The notes beneath the pieces are model-generated. The model did no database searches. It saw nothing but the letters and a program-made list of their open reading frames with translations, and was not told the origin of the DNA. This document shows, piece after piece, positions 1-12,000 of a stretch of 64,000 bases of DNA. A program made the position numbers and the translations under genes. The first letter of the stretch is position 1. Every line of letters begins with the position of its first letter. The DNA lies in the NCBI RefSeq assembly GCF_003233655.1, contig NZ_CP029831.1, forward strand, positions 189,501-253,500, in the 5' to 3' direction. The stretch is from Azospirillum ramasamyi. Lineage in GTDB: Bacteria > Pseudomonadota > Alphaproteobacteria > Azospirillales > Azospirillaceae.

Positions 1-3000
1 CGGCCCGAAGGGTCGACGGTATAGGCAATGCCCTGGTCGTCGAGCTGCTCCATCCAGTTGCCACCGGCATTGGCGACGAAGGCCCCGACCTCGACCACAT
101 CGGTCCAATTGCCCGCGCCGCCATTGATCGTCAGGTCGCCGTTGAGCGGCGCGAAGATGAACAGGTCGTCGCCATCGCCGCCCGACATGCTGACCGTGGC
201 GCTGCCGGCATAGAAGATGTCGGCGCCCGCGCTTCCGGTCATCGTCGCATCGCCCGAAACCAGTACCTCCAGCGCCATCGGGTCGCTCGACAACCCCTGG
301 TCGTCGCTGACCGTCACCTCCAGCGTCCGGGCGCCGGTGCCGCCGGGCGTCAGGGCCATATGGCGGAGGATTTCGGTGTAGGTGGCGGTCGGTGCGGCTC
401 CGGCCAGGGTAAGCTGGTGGGTGGCGTCGTTCCAGCTGACCTCGATCCCCGTACCGGACACGGTCTTGTGGCCGGTGGCCGGATCGGTGTCGATGGTCAT
501 TCCGGCCAGGGTCAGCGTGTCGCCGGCCTGCGAGCCGGCGGCGATGCGGATCGACATGCCGGACATGACGCTGCTGTCCACGTCGGTGATCGTCGCATCG
601 GCGGCCACCGCCGGATGGTCGATGGCGCTGGCTGCGATGACGACGGCGGCGTGGCCGGCGGCCAGGGTCGGCTTGTCGTTCACCGGATCGACGGTCACCG
701 TCACGGTCCTGGTCACCTCGGCGCTGTCGGTCCCGTCCTGGGCGATCGCCGTGACCGACAGGATGACCTGTCCGGTCGCGTCGGCCGGCGGGGTGTAGGT
801 CAGGCCCGCCAGCTGTGCGGTGGTGAGGGTCCAGCTGCCGTCCGCATTGTGGGTGCCGTGATTCAGGCTGGCGCCGCTCGGCACGCCGGTGATCCGCACG
901 CTGACCGTTTCCGACCCGTCGATGTCGGTGGAGGCGGCGGTGATCGTCAGGGCGATCGCCGTATCCTCACTGCCGTTGACCGCCGGGACCACGGTGAGAT
1001 CGGGCGTATCCGCCTCCGGGGTCACCGTCACCGCCAGCGTGCCGGAGGTGGTGGCCGCCGGCGCGTCGCCGTCCTTCGACGTGGCGGTGACGGACAGGGT
1101 GAAGCTGGCGCCGCTGTCGGGCGCCGGCTTGATCGCCAGCCCGGCCAACTGGTCTGGGGTCAGCGTGATCGAACCGTTGGAATGGGTCAGCGTCTCCCCG
1201 GCGGCATTGGACAGGGTGGCTTTGGCCGGGATGCCGCTGATGGTGACGGTCAGCGTCTCCGAAGGATCTATCAACGCCGGAGTGATCGACAGCGGGATCG
1301 TCCCGTCCTCCACCCCCGTGGCGGGGAGGAGAACCAGGGTCGGCGCGTCGGAGACGGCCGTCACCGTAACCGGCAGCTGCGCCACGACGAAGGCCGGGGT
1401 GGCGCTGCCGTCGGTGGAGGTGGCGGTCACGGTCAGGGTGAAGTCGGTGTCGTCGTTCGGCGGCGGGGTGATCTTCAGACCGGCAAGCTGGCCGGGGTTG
1501 AGGGTGATGCTGCCCCCGGTGATGGTCAGAGTCTCGCCCGCGGTATTGGTCAGCCTGGCGCCATCCGGGATGCCGCTGATGGTGACGGTCAGCCTCTCCG
1601 AACTGTCGGTCAGGGCCGGGTTGATGGTCAGCGCGATTGCCGAGTCCTCGTTGCCCGAGGCTGCCGCCACGGTCAGGGTCGGGGTGTCCGAAACCGGGTT
1701 GACCGTCACGGACAGGGTCTTGCTCACCTCGACCGGAGCGGCGACGCCGTCCTTGGCGATGGCCTTGACGGTCAGGGTGAAGTCGTTGTCGTCGTTCGGA
1801 GGCGGCTTGATCTCCAGACCGGCCAATTGCTTCGGATTAAGCGTGATCTTGCCGCCGCTGATGGTCAGGGTGTCGCCGGCGGAGTTGGAGAGTTTCGCAC
1901 CGCTGGGGATGCCGCTGATGGTGACGCTCAGTGTCTCCGAGCCATCGGTGTCGCCCAGCAGCGCGCTGATCGACAACGGAATGCGGGTATCCTCGTCCCC
2001 GGTCGCAGGCGCGACATCCAGGGTCGGGGTGTCGGTCACCGGCGCGACGGTCACCGGCAGCTGCGCGCTGGTGCTGACCGGCAACGCATTGTTGCGGTCG
2101 GTCGCCGTCGCCGTGACGGTCAGGGTGAAGTCGGCGTCGTCGTTCGGCGGCGGGGTGATCGCCAGACCGGCAAGCTGGTCCGGTTTCAGGGTGATGCTGC
2201 CGCCGGTGATGGTCAGGGTTTCGCCCGCGCTGTTGGCCAGCCTGGCGTCATCCGGGATGCCGCTGATGGTGATGGTCAGCGTCTCCGAGCCATCTTTGTC
2301 GGTCAGCGCCGGATCGATCGTCAGCCTGATCGCCGTGTCTTCGTTCCCGCTGGCGGCGGTGACCGCCAAGGTCGGGGTGTTGGACACCGCGTTCAGTGTG
2401 ATCGGCACGGTCACCACCTTGGTCGCCGTGCTGCCGTTGGACTCGATGCTGACGGCGGTGACGGTCAGGGTGATGGCCTCATCGCTATAAGCCGGCGGGG
2501 TCAGCGACAGGCCGTTCAACTGGGCCGGCGTCAGGGTCCAGCTGCCGTCGCCGTTACGGGTGCCCGCCGACAGCAGCGCGCCGGCGGGCACGCCGGTGAT
2601 GGTCACCAGCCCCAGCCGCTCCGACCCGTCGGTATCGGACAGGGCGACCGACAGGTTCAGCGGCAGAACGGTGTCTTCCGTCCCGATCAGCGCACCGGCC
2701 GTGATGATGGGCTGGTCGGCGACCGGATCGACGCTGACGCGGAACAGCTGACTGGTGGTGGCGGTGGCGCCGGTCGATTGCTCCTTCGTCGTCGCGGTCA
2801 GGGTCAGGTTGAAATCGGTGCCGCTGTTGGGGGGCGGCAGCAGTTTCAGCCCGCTCAGCTGCTCCGCGGTCAGGCCGACCGCGCCGGCGACGGGCGCCAG
2901 CCTGTTGCCGTTCGCATCGATCAGCACCGCCCCGTCCGGAATGCCGGACAGGACGATGGACATCGTCTCCGACCCGTCTGTATCGACGAGGGACGCCTTG

Positions 3001-6000
3001 AGGTTCAGTGCGATTTCCGTGTCTTCGCTGCCCGAGGCGTTGGCGACGATGACGGTAGGCGCGTCGGCCACCGCCGTGACGTCGACATGGATGTTGGCGG
3101 TGGTGATGGCGGTGCTCTTGTTGGAGCTTTCAAGGCTGGTGGCGGTCAGCGTCAGGTCCATGCCACCGGAATAGTTGCGCGGCGGCGTGACGGTCAGGCC
3201 GGACAGTTCCGAGGGCTTCAGCGTCCAGGATCCGTCGCCGTTGTTGGAGCCCCTGTTCAGCACCGCGCCGTCCGGCAGGCCGGACAGGATGACCGCCATC
3301 GTCTCCGACCCGTCGGTATCGACGAGGCTTGCGGACACATTCAGGGCGATGGCCGTATCCTCCGCCCCCGTCGTGTCCTCGACGATGACGCGCGGCGCGT
3401 CGGCGACGGCGGTGTAGGTGACGTCGAGGGTCTTGGACGACCAGGCCTCCGCCGCCGTGCCGTCCCTGGCTGCGGCGGCGACGGTCAACGTCACCGTGCC
3501 GGCGAAGTTGGCCGGCGGCGTCAGGGTCAGGGCGGAACGCTGCGCTGGGGTCAGGCCGGACAGATCATAGACGCCGTTGCCGAGCGACGTGCCCTCCGAC
3601 AGGGTGAAGCCGGCCGGAACCGTCACCCGGAGCGCGGTGATCGCCTCGCCGCCGACCATATTGGCGACCGCAGCCGAAATCGACAGGCCGGCGGCGTGAT
3701 CCTCCTGCGCCGTGACCGAACTGGCGGAAATCGACGGCGCGTCGCTGACCGGCGCCACATCGACAGTCAGGGTCTTCGTCGTCGTGGCCCGGTCGGCGTT
3801 GCTGATCTCGCGCGCGACCGCGGTGACGGACAATTGGAAGGTGCCGCTCGCGTCTTTCGGCGGGATGAATTTCAACCCGGCGAGCTGGTCGGGGGTCAGA
3901 ACCCAGCGTCCGGTGGAGGCGTCCAGATATCCGGCCGACAGCGTGGCGCCGGCCGGCACCCCTTCGATGACGACGCTGGCCAGGATTTCCGAGCCGTCGG
4001 TGTCCTTCAGAGCGGCGGCGATGTTCAGCGCGATGGCCGTGTCCTCGTCGCCGGAAGCCGGTTGCACGGTCAATTCCGGGCTGTCGGCGACGGCGGTGAC
4101 GATCACGTCCTGCGTCAGCCTGGTGCTGGCGTTGCCGCCCGAGGCCACATCGAGGGTGAGCGTGAAATCGGCATCGCTGTCGGAGGCCGGCTTGAGCGTC
4201 AGGCCGGCCAACTGCGCCTTGGTCAACGTGATGGAGCCGTTGACGACGATCAGCGTGTCACCGGCGGTATTGGTCAGGCTGGCACCCGTTGGAATGCCCG
4301 ACAGGACGACGGCGGTTACATCCGACAGATTTGACAACCCGGCCTCGATGCCCAGGGCGACCGCGGTATCCTCGGCGGTGGTCACGGCCGCCAGCCGGCC
4401 GCTGCCGGCGTCGGGGTCCAGCGGAGGAGGCGGGGGCGGTGGAGGGGGCGGGGGCGGCGGAGGGGGCGGAGGCGGACTGGTGCCCCCGCCATTGTCCCCA
4501 CCGTTCGAACCGCCCGGATCGGGCGAGCCGCCGCCGGGGCTGGTCGAGGTGGTCCAGCGCACCACGAAACTGTCGGACACGCTGGTGTTGCGGTCGCCCT
4601 CGCTTTCGATGGTGTAGGGGTTGACCGTCAGCGTGATGCTGGCCGTGTCGGCGCTGTGGACGATACCGGCGGCATTGACGTCCTTGACTGTCAGCCTCAG
4701 GCCACCGCCGCCGCCCTCTTCCTCGGAAATCGCCTTGGCGTACTCCTCCGCCGTCAGCGTCCAGGTGCCGTTGCCGTTGTCCAGGCCGTGGGACAGCACC
4801 GTGCCCTTGGGGACTCCGGAGATGGTGACCGCCAGTTTTTCAGAACCGTCCATATCCTGCAGGTGGGCGTTCAGGTTCAGCACAAAGTCGGTCGGCACGC
4901 CGCCCGTCAGCGTGTGGTCGTCGACGTGATAGGCCACGAACGACCCATCGGCGGCTTTCGACACCGGCGCATCGGCCACGGCGGTGATGGTGACGGTCGG
5001 GGTGTAGGTCTTGGTCAGGCTGTCGGCGCCGTCGACCACGGTCACCTTGACCGTGATGGTGAAGTCGCCGGCCCGGTGCTGCGGCACGATCAGCCGCAGA
5101 TTGTCGAGCCTGGATGGATCGACGCTCCAGTTTCCGTCGCCATTGTCGGTCAGCGCACCCGCGTCCGTGCTGGTCAGCTTTGCCCAGGACGGCAGGCCGG
5201 AAACGACGATCGCGGAGATTCGCTCCGAATTGTCCACATCGCTGGTAAGCGCCCTGATGTGCAGGGGAATGCCGCCGACTGCATCCTCCAGCGCGCTGGC
5301 GCTGATGGAGACGCTCGGTTCATCCGCCTTGGGATCGACGGTGACGATCAGGTCGCGGGTGTCCTTCAGCACCCCGCCCGAGGTCACGCCGTTCACCGTG
5401 ACGACCGGCGCGCCGTTGCTGTCGGTGGTGATGACGTCCACCTTCAGCGAAACGGTGCCGGCGAAGTCCTTCTTCGTCGTCAGGGTCAATTCGTCGCAGT
5501 ATTCGACATCGACCGACCAGCGGCCGTTGCCGAGATAGACCAGACCGCTCTCGTGCCCCGCCGCCAGCGACAGCCAGGAATCGGCCGGCAGGTTGCTGAT
5601 GACCAGAGACAGGCGCTCCGACCCGTCATTGTCGAACAGCTTCAAATCGCCGAGGCGCAGGTTGATCGCCGTGTCCTCGTCGCCGCAGGCGCTGAGCGGG
5701 CCGTTCGGCGTCACCACGTCGGCGACGCCCTGCACCTCGACACGGACGGTCACCGGGTCGGCATCGGCGAAGGAGCCGTTGGAGGTTTCCGTCGCCCGGG
5801 CGGTGAAGGTCAGATCGAAGGCCGTATTGCTGTTCAGCGGCGGCGTGACCTTCAGACCGGCGAGCTGCTCCGGCCTCAGGGTGATCGACCCATTGCTGAC
5901 GACCAGCGTATCCCCGGCCGCGTTGCTGAGGCTGGCGCCGTCCGGGATGCCGCTGACGTGGATGGTCAGCGCCTCCGACCCGTCGCGGTCGGTCAGGGCG

Positions 6001-9000
6001 GCGACCACCGACAGCGGAATTGCGGTATCCTCGCGCCCAACCGCGTGGGAGGCCGACAGAACGGGCGTATCGGCGACCGCGGTAACGGTCACCACCAGCG
6101 ACACAGGCTCCGAGGTGGCGGTTGTCGTCCCCTCCACCGAGGTGGCGGTGATCTTCAAGGTCACCGCGCCCGAATAGTTGGAAGGCGGCGTGAAGCTCAG
6201 GTTGCTCAGTTGCGCCGGCGTCAGCGTCCAGCTGCCGTCGGCGTTGTGAATGCCGGCGGACAGCTTGGCCCCTTCCGGGACGCCGGTGATGGTGATGCGA
6301 TCGAGCGTCTCACCCGTCAGGTCGGACAACCGGGCGTCGATGACCAGCGGAATTGCGCTGTCCTCATAGCCGGATGCCGGCTGGGGCGTGACGATGGGGG
6401 CGTCGGCCACGCCAGTGACGGTGATCTTCAGGTTGGCCTTGGCCGAATCGGCGGTGGAGCCGTTCTCCCTCTCCTTGGAGGTGGCGACGACGCCCAGCGT
6501 GATGGTGCCGGAGAAGTCCTTCGGCGGGGTCAGCCGCAGATCCGCCAGCTGCTCCGGGGTCAGCGTCCAGGTGGTGCTGCCGTCCGACTGGGTGCTCACC
6601 ACAGCGCCGGCACTAAGGCTCGCGCCCTCCGGCACGCCGCTGATGGTGATCTGGCTGATGGACTCAGACCCGTCGGTATCGGTGAGGGTCGGTTTGATGG
6701 AGAGAGCGACCGAGGTATCCTCGGTCGTCCGGGCCGTAGCGGCCGTCACCTTGGGAGCGTCGGCGACGGCGTCCACGATGATGGTGCCGGTCGCCGTCTG
6801 CTCGAGGCGGCTCGCGCCGGATCCGCTGCCGTCGACCGTACCGACCTTCAGCGTGTAGTTGAGGTCGGCATCGGAATCGGGGTCGGTGACGATCTTCAAC
6901 CCCTGGATTCTCCAGACCCCGGGAGTGGTGCCGTCGGCCTGCAATGCCGTGGTCGGAATCGTCCAGCTGAAGCCGCCGCCATCGCGGAGTTCGACGCGGT
7001 CCAAAAGCTTGCCGTCGAGATAGAGATTGGCACCAGCCGCATCCAGCTGCGCCGGAATCGTCAGGGTGATGCTCTCCACCTTTTCCGGGCTGGCGTCATC
7101 GACGTCCTTCAGCGTGATGGTGGGGGCGAGCGGAATACCGCCCGCCGCATCCTCGTTGCCGCGCGCGTCCAGCGTGGTGATCTGGAACGGGTCGGCGACC
7201 GGGGCGACCGTGATCGTCTGCGTGGCGGTGGAGGTGCCGCCATAGCGATCCGTCACCGTGAAGGTGAAGGTTTCCGTCCCACTGAAATCTGCGTCCGGCC
7301 TGTATTCGAATTCGCCGTTGGACTTCACCACCAGCGTGCCGTGCTGCAGGCGCACGGATTCACCGTCCGCACCGGGGCCCTTGTAGGTCAGCGTGTCGTC
7401 GGTGCGGCCATTGACCGTGTCCTGGTCCGTCGCGCTCAGCCGGCCGGTGACGGTGACGTCCTCGTTGGTTCTGGTGGTGGCGCCCTCCGCGGCCGGGGCG
7501 TAATTCAACGCGGTCCGCACATCGACCGGCTGACCGTCGACATACAGCTCCAGCCTTTCGAAGTCCGCAACCTTGATGCCGAGCGCGGACAGGGTGGCAG
7601 CCTTGGTGACATCGGTGTCCCTGGTCGCGGCATCGGGTCTTGCAGCCGCCTCCTCAATCCGGTCGCGCAGGGTGCGCAGATCGGCCAGGATCGACGCATC
7701 AGACAGCTGGGCCGTGGTCAGCATGACCCGGAAGGTGTCTATACCGGTGTCGCCGTCCTGAAGTTCGGGCGTGGACGAGGTGCCGCCATCGGTGCCCACG
7801 GTGAAGATCGACAGGTCGTCGCCCGCTCCGCCCTGGATGGTGTCCACCCCGGCCCCGCCGGTGATGGTGTCGTTGCCGGCGCCACCTTCCAGTTTGTTGG
7901 CACCGCCGTCGCCGGTGATGACGTCGTTGAAATCCGAGCCGATGACGTTCTCCAGATTGCGAAGAACGTCGGTGCCGTCGCCCGTGCCGACTCCGGTCGT
8001 CAGATTGGCATTCACCGGGCCAGCGGAGGAGGCATAGGTCACCGTGTCGTTGCCGGCGCCGCCGTCGATGGTGTCGTTGCCGGGACCGCCCGCCAGCAGA
8101 TCGTTGCCGGTTCCGCCGTCCAGGCTGTCGTCGCCCTCTCCGCCGATCAGGGTATCGTTGCCGGCGCCGCCGAAAATGGTGTCGTTGCCGTCACCGCCGT
8201 CCAGGCTGTCGTTGCCTTGCGGCGTACCGGTGAAGTTGATGGTCAGCGTCTTGGGCTCGCTGTCCGCGGTGCTGGTGTTCTCCGCCTCGGCCGAGGTGGC
8301 GACCACGGTCAGGGTGATCGGCCGGTTGCTGTCGCCTTCCTTGGCGGTCAGCGTCAGGCCGACCAACTGGGCCTCGGTCAGGGTCCAGGTGCCGTCGGCG
8401 TTGCGGGTGCCGGCGCTGAGGGTGGCGTCGGCCGGCACGCCGGAGATCGTCACCTTGGAGATCGTCTCCGAGCCGTCGATGTCCTTCAAGGCGGCGGCGA
8501 TGGACAACGCGGTCGTGAAGGTTCCTGTGCCGTCGCCATAGATGACGTCGTCGCCCCCACCGCCCCGAATGGTGTCGTTGCCCGCACCGCCCGACAGCGT
8601 GTCGTTGCCGGAGGTTCCTGTCAGCGTATCGTTCTGGCCGGTCACCAGTTTGTAGGTGACGTTGGTGACGGAGACCGTCGGCTTGTCGGCCACCGCGACG
8701 ACGGTGACAGCCAGCGTCTTCTCGACCGAAACTGGGGAAAGCCCGCGGTCAAGGGCGGTCGCAGTGACGGTCAGGGTGAAATCGTCGCCGCTGTCCTCCT
8801 TCGGCTTGATCTTCAGCCCGGCCAACTGATCCGCCGTCAGGGTGATCGAGCCGTTGGTGACCGTCAGCGTGCCGTTCTTCGTATTGGACAGCGTGGCGCC
8901 GCTGGGAATGCCGCTGATGACGATGCTCAGCGTTTCCGACCCGTCCTGATCGGTCAAGGCGGAGGTGATGTCCAGTGCGATGGCAGTGTCTTCATTGCCG

Positions 9001-12000
9001 CTCGCCGGATTGACCGTCAGCGTCGGTGTATCAGTTACCGGATTGACGGTAACATGGAGGTTTTCGGTCTTCGTCGCCTCTGCCGCATCGCGGTCCTTGG
9101 CGATGGCCGTCACACTCAGCGTAAAGTCCTGATCGCTGTGCTCCTTCGGCGTGATCCTCAGCCCGGCCAGCTGCTCCGGCGTCAGGGTGATGGTGCCGCC
9201 GGTGACCGTCAGCGTGCCGTCCTGCGTGTTCTCCAGCTTGGCGCCGTCCGGGATGCCGCTGATGCGGATGGTCAGCGTCTCCGACCCGTCGGTATCGGTC
9301 AGCGCCGGGCTGATCGTCAGCGGGATCGCCGTGTCCTCGTTGCCGGTGACGGCCTGCACCGTCAGCGTCGGCATGTCGGTGACCGGATCGACGGTGACGC
9401 GCAGCGTCTCGCTCTTGGTCGCCTCGACCGCGCTGCCGTCCTTGGCGATGGCGGTGACGGTCAGATCGAAATCGACGTCGCTGTTCAGCGGCGGCGTGAT
9501 CCTCAGCCCGGCCAGCTGCTCCGGCGTCAGGGTGATGGTGCCGCCGGTGACCGTCAGCGTGCCGTCCTGCGTGTTCTCCAGCTTGGCGCCGTCCGGGATG
9601 CCGCTGATGCGGATGGTCAGCGTCTCCGACCCGTCGGTATCGGTCAGGGCCGGGCTGATCGTCAGCGGGATCGCCGTGTCTTCGTTGCCGGTGACGGCCT
9701 GCACCGTCAGCGTCGGCATGTCGGACACCGGATCGACGGTGACGCGCAGCGTCTCGCTCTTGGTCGCCTCGACCGCGCTGCCGTCCTTGGCGATGGCGGT
9801 GACGGTCAAATCGAAATCGACGTCGCTGTTCAGCGGCGGCGTGATCCTCAGCCCGGCCAGCTGCTCCGGCGTCAGGGTGATGGTGCCGCCGGTGACCGTC
9901 AGCGTGCCGTCCTGCGTGTTCTCCAGCTTGGCGCCGTCCGGGATGCCGCTGATGCGGATGGTCAGCGTCTCCGACCCGTCGGTATCCGTCAGCGCCGGGC
10001 TGATCGTCAGCGGGATCGCCGTGTCCTCGTTGCCGGTGACGGCCTGCACCGTCAGCGTCGGCATGTCGGACACCGGATCGACGGTGACGCGCAGCGTCTC
10101 GCTCTTGGTCGCCTCGACCGCGCTGCCGTCCTTGGCGATGGCGGTGACGGTCAAATCGAAATCGACGTCGCTGTTCAGCGGCGGCGTGATCCTCAGCCCG
10201 GCCAGCTGCTCCGGCGTCAGGGTGATGGTGCCGCCGGTGACCGTCAGCGTGCCGTCCTGCGTGTTCTCCAGCTTGGCGCCGTCCGGGATGCCGCTGATGC
10301 GGATGGTCAGCACCTCGGTGCCATCGGTATCCGTCAGCGCCGGGCTGATCGTCAGCGGGATCGCCGTGTCCTCGTTGCCGGTGACAGCCTGCACCGTCAG
10401 CGTCGGCATGTCGGACACCGGGTTCACTGTTACCTGCAGCGCCTCGGTCCGGGTCGCCTCGACCGCGTTGCCGTCCTTGGCAATCGCGGTCACGCTCAGC
10501 GTGAAGTCCACATCGCTGTTCAGCGGCGGCGTGATCTTCAACCCGGCCAGCTGCTCCGGCGTCAGGGTAATCGTGCCGCCGGTGACCGTCAGCGTGCCGT
10601 CCTGCGCGTTCTCCAGCTTGGCGCCGTCCGGGATGCCGCTGATGCGGATGGTCAGCGTCTCCGACCCGTCGGTATCGGTCAGCGCCGGGCTGATCGTCAG
10701 CGGGATCGCCGTGTCCTCATTTCCCGTCGCGGCCTGAACGGTCAGGTCGGGAGTATCCGACACGGGGTTGACAGTCACCGACAGCGTCTCGCTCACCGAA
10801 ACCGGATCGGCGACGCCGTCCTTGGCAGTGGCGGTCACCGTCAGGTCGAAATCGACGTCGCTGTTCAGCGGCGGCGTGATCTTCAGCCCGGCCAGCTGCT
10901 CCGGCGTCAGGATGATCGAGCCGTTGTCGATGACCAGCGCGTCGCCGGCCGTGTTGCTGAGGCTCGCTCCGGCCGGAATGCCGCTGATGGTGATCGTCAG
11001 TGTTTCCGAGCCGTCCAGATCCGTCAGGGCCGGGTCGATGGTCAGCGGGATGCCGGTGTCCTCGTTGCCGGTGACGGCCTGCACCGTCAGCGTCGGCATG
11101 TCGGACACCGGGTTCACCGTTACCTGCAGCGCCTCAGTCCGGGTCGCCTCGACCGCGCTGCCGTCCTTGGCAATCGCGGTCACGCTCAGCGTGAAGTCCA
11201 CATCGCTGTTCAGCGGCGGCGTGATCTTCAACCCGGCCAGCTGCTCCGGCGTCAGGGTAATCGTGCCGCCGGTGACCGTCAGCGTGCCGTCCTGCGTGTT
11301 CTCCAGCTTGGCGCCGTCCGGGATGCCGCTGATGCGGATGGTCAGCACCTCGGTGCCATCGGTATCCGTCAGCGCCGGGCTGATCGTCAGCGGGATCGCC
11401 GTGTCCTCATTTCCCGTCGCGGCCTGAACGGTCAGGTCGGGAGTATCCGACACGGGGTTGACAGTCACCGACAGCGTCTCGCTCACCGAAACCGGATCGG
11501 CGACGCCGTCCTTGGCAGTGGCGGTCACCGTCAGGTCGAAATCGACGTCGCTGTTCAGCGGCGGCGTGATCTTCAGCCCGGCCAGCTGCTCCGGCGTCAG
11601 GATGATCGAGCCGTTGTCGATGACCAGCGCGTCGCCGGCCGTGTTGCTGAGGCTCGCTCCGGCCGGAATGCCGCTGATGGTGATTGTCAGCGTTTCCGAG
11701 CCGTCCAGATCCGTCAGGGCCGGGTCGATGGTCAGCGGGATGCCGGTGTCCTCGTCCCCGATAGCGGCGGCGACGCTCAGCGTCGGCGTGTCGGTGACCG
11801 GATTGACCGTGATCAGCAGCGGCGCGCTGGTGCTGGCGGGATCGGCTCCGCCATCCCGAGCGGTGGCGGTGACGGTCAGGGTGAAATCGACATCGCTGTT
11901 CAGCGGCGGCGTGATCGTCAGGCCGGCGAGCTGGCCGGGCGCCAGCGTGATGGCGCCGTTGCTGATCGTCAGCGTCTCGCCGGCCGTGTTGCGCAGGCTG

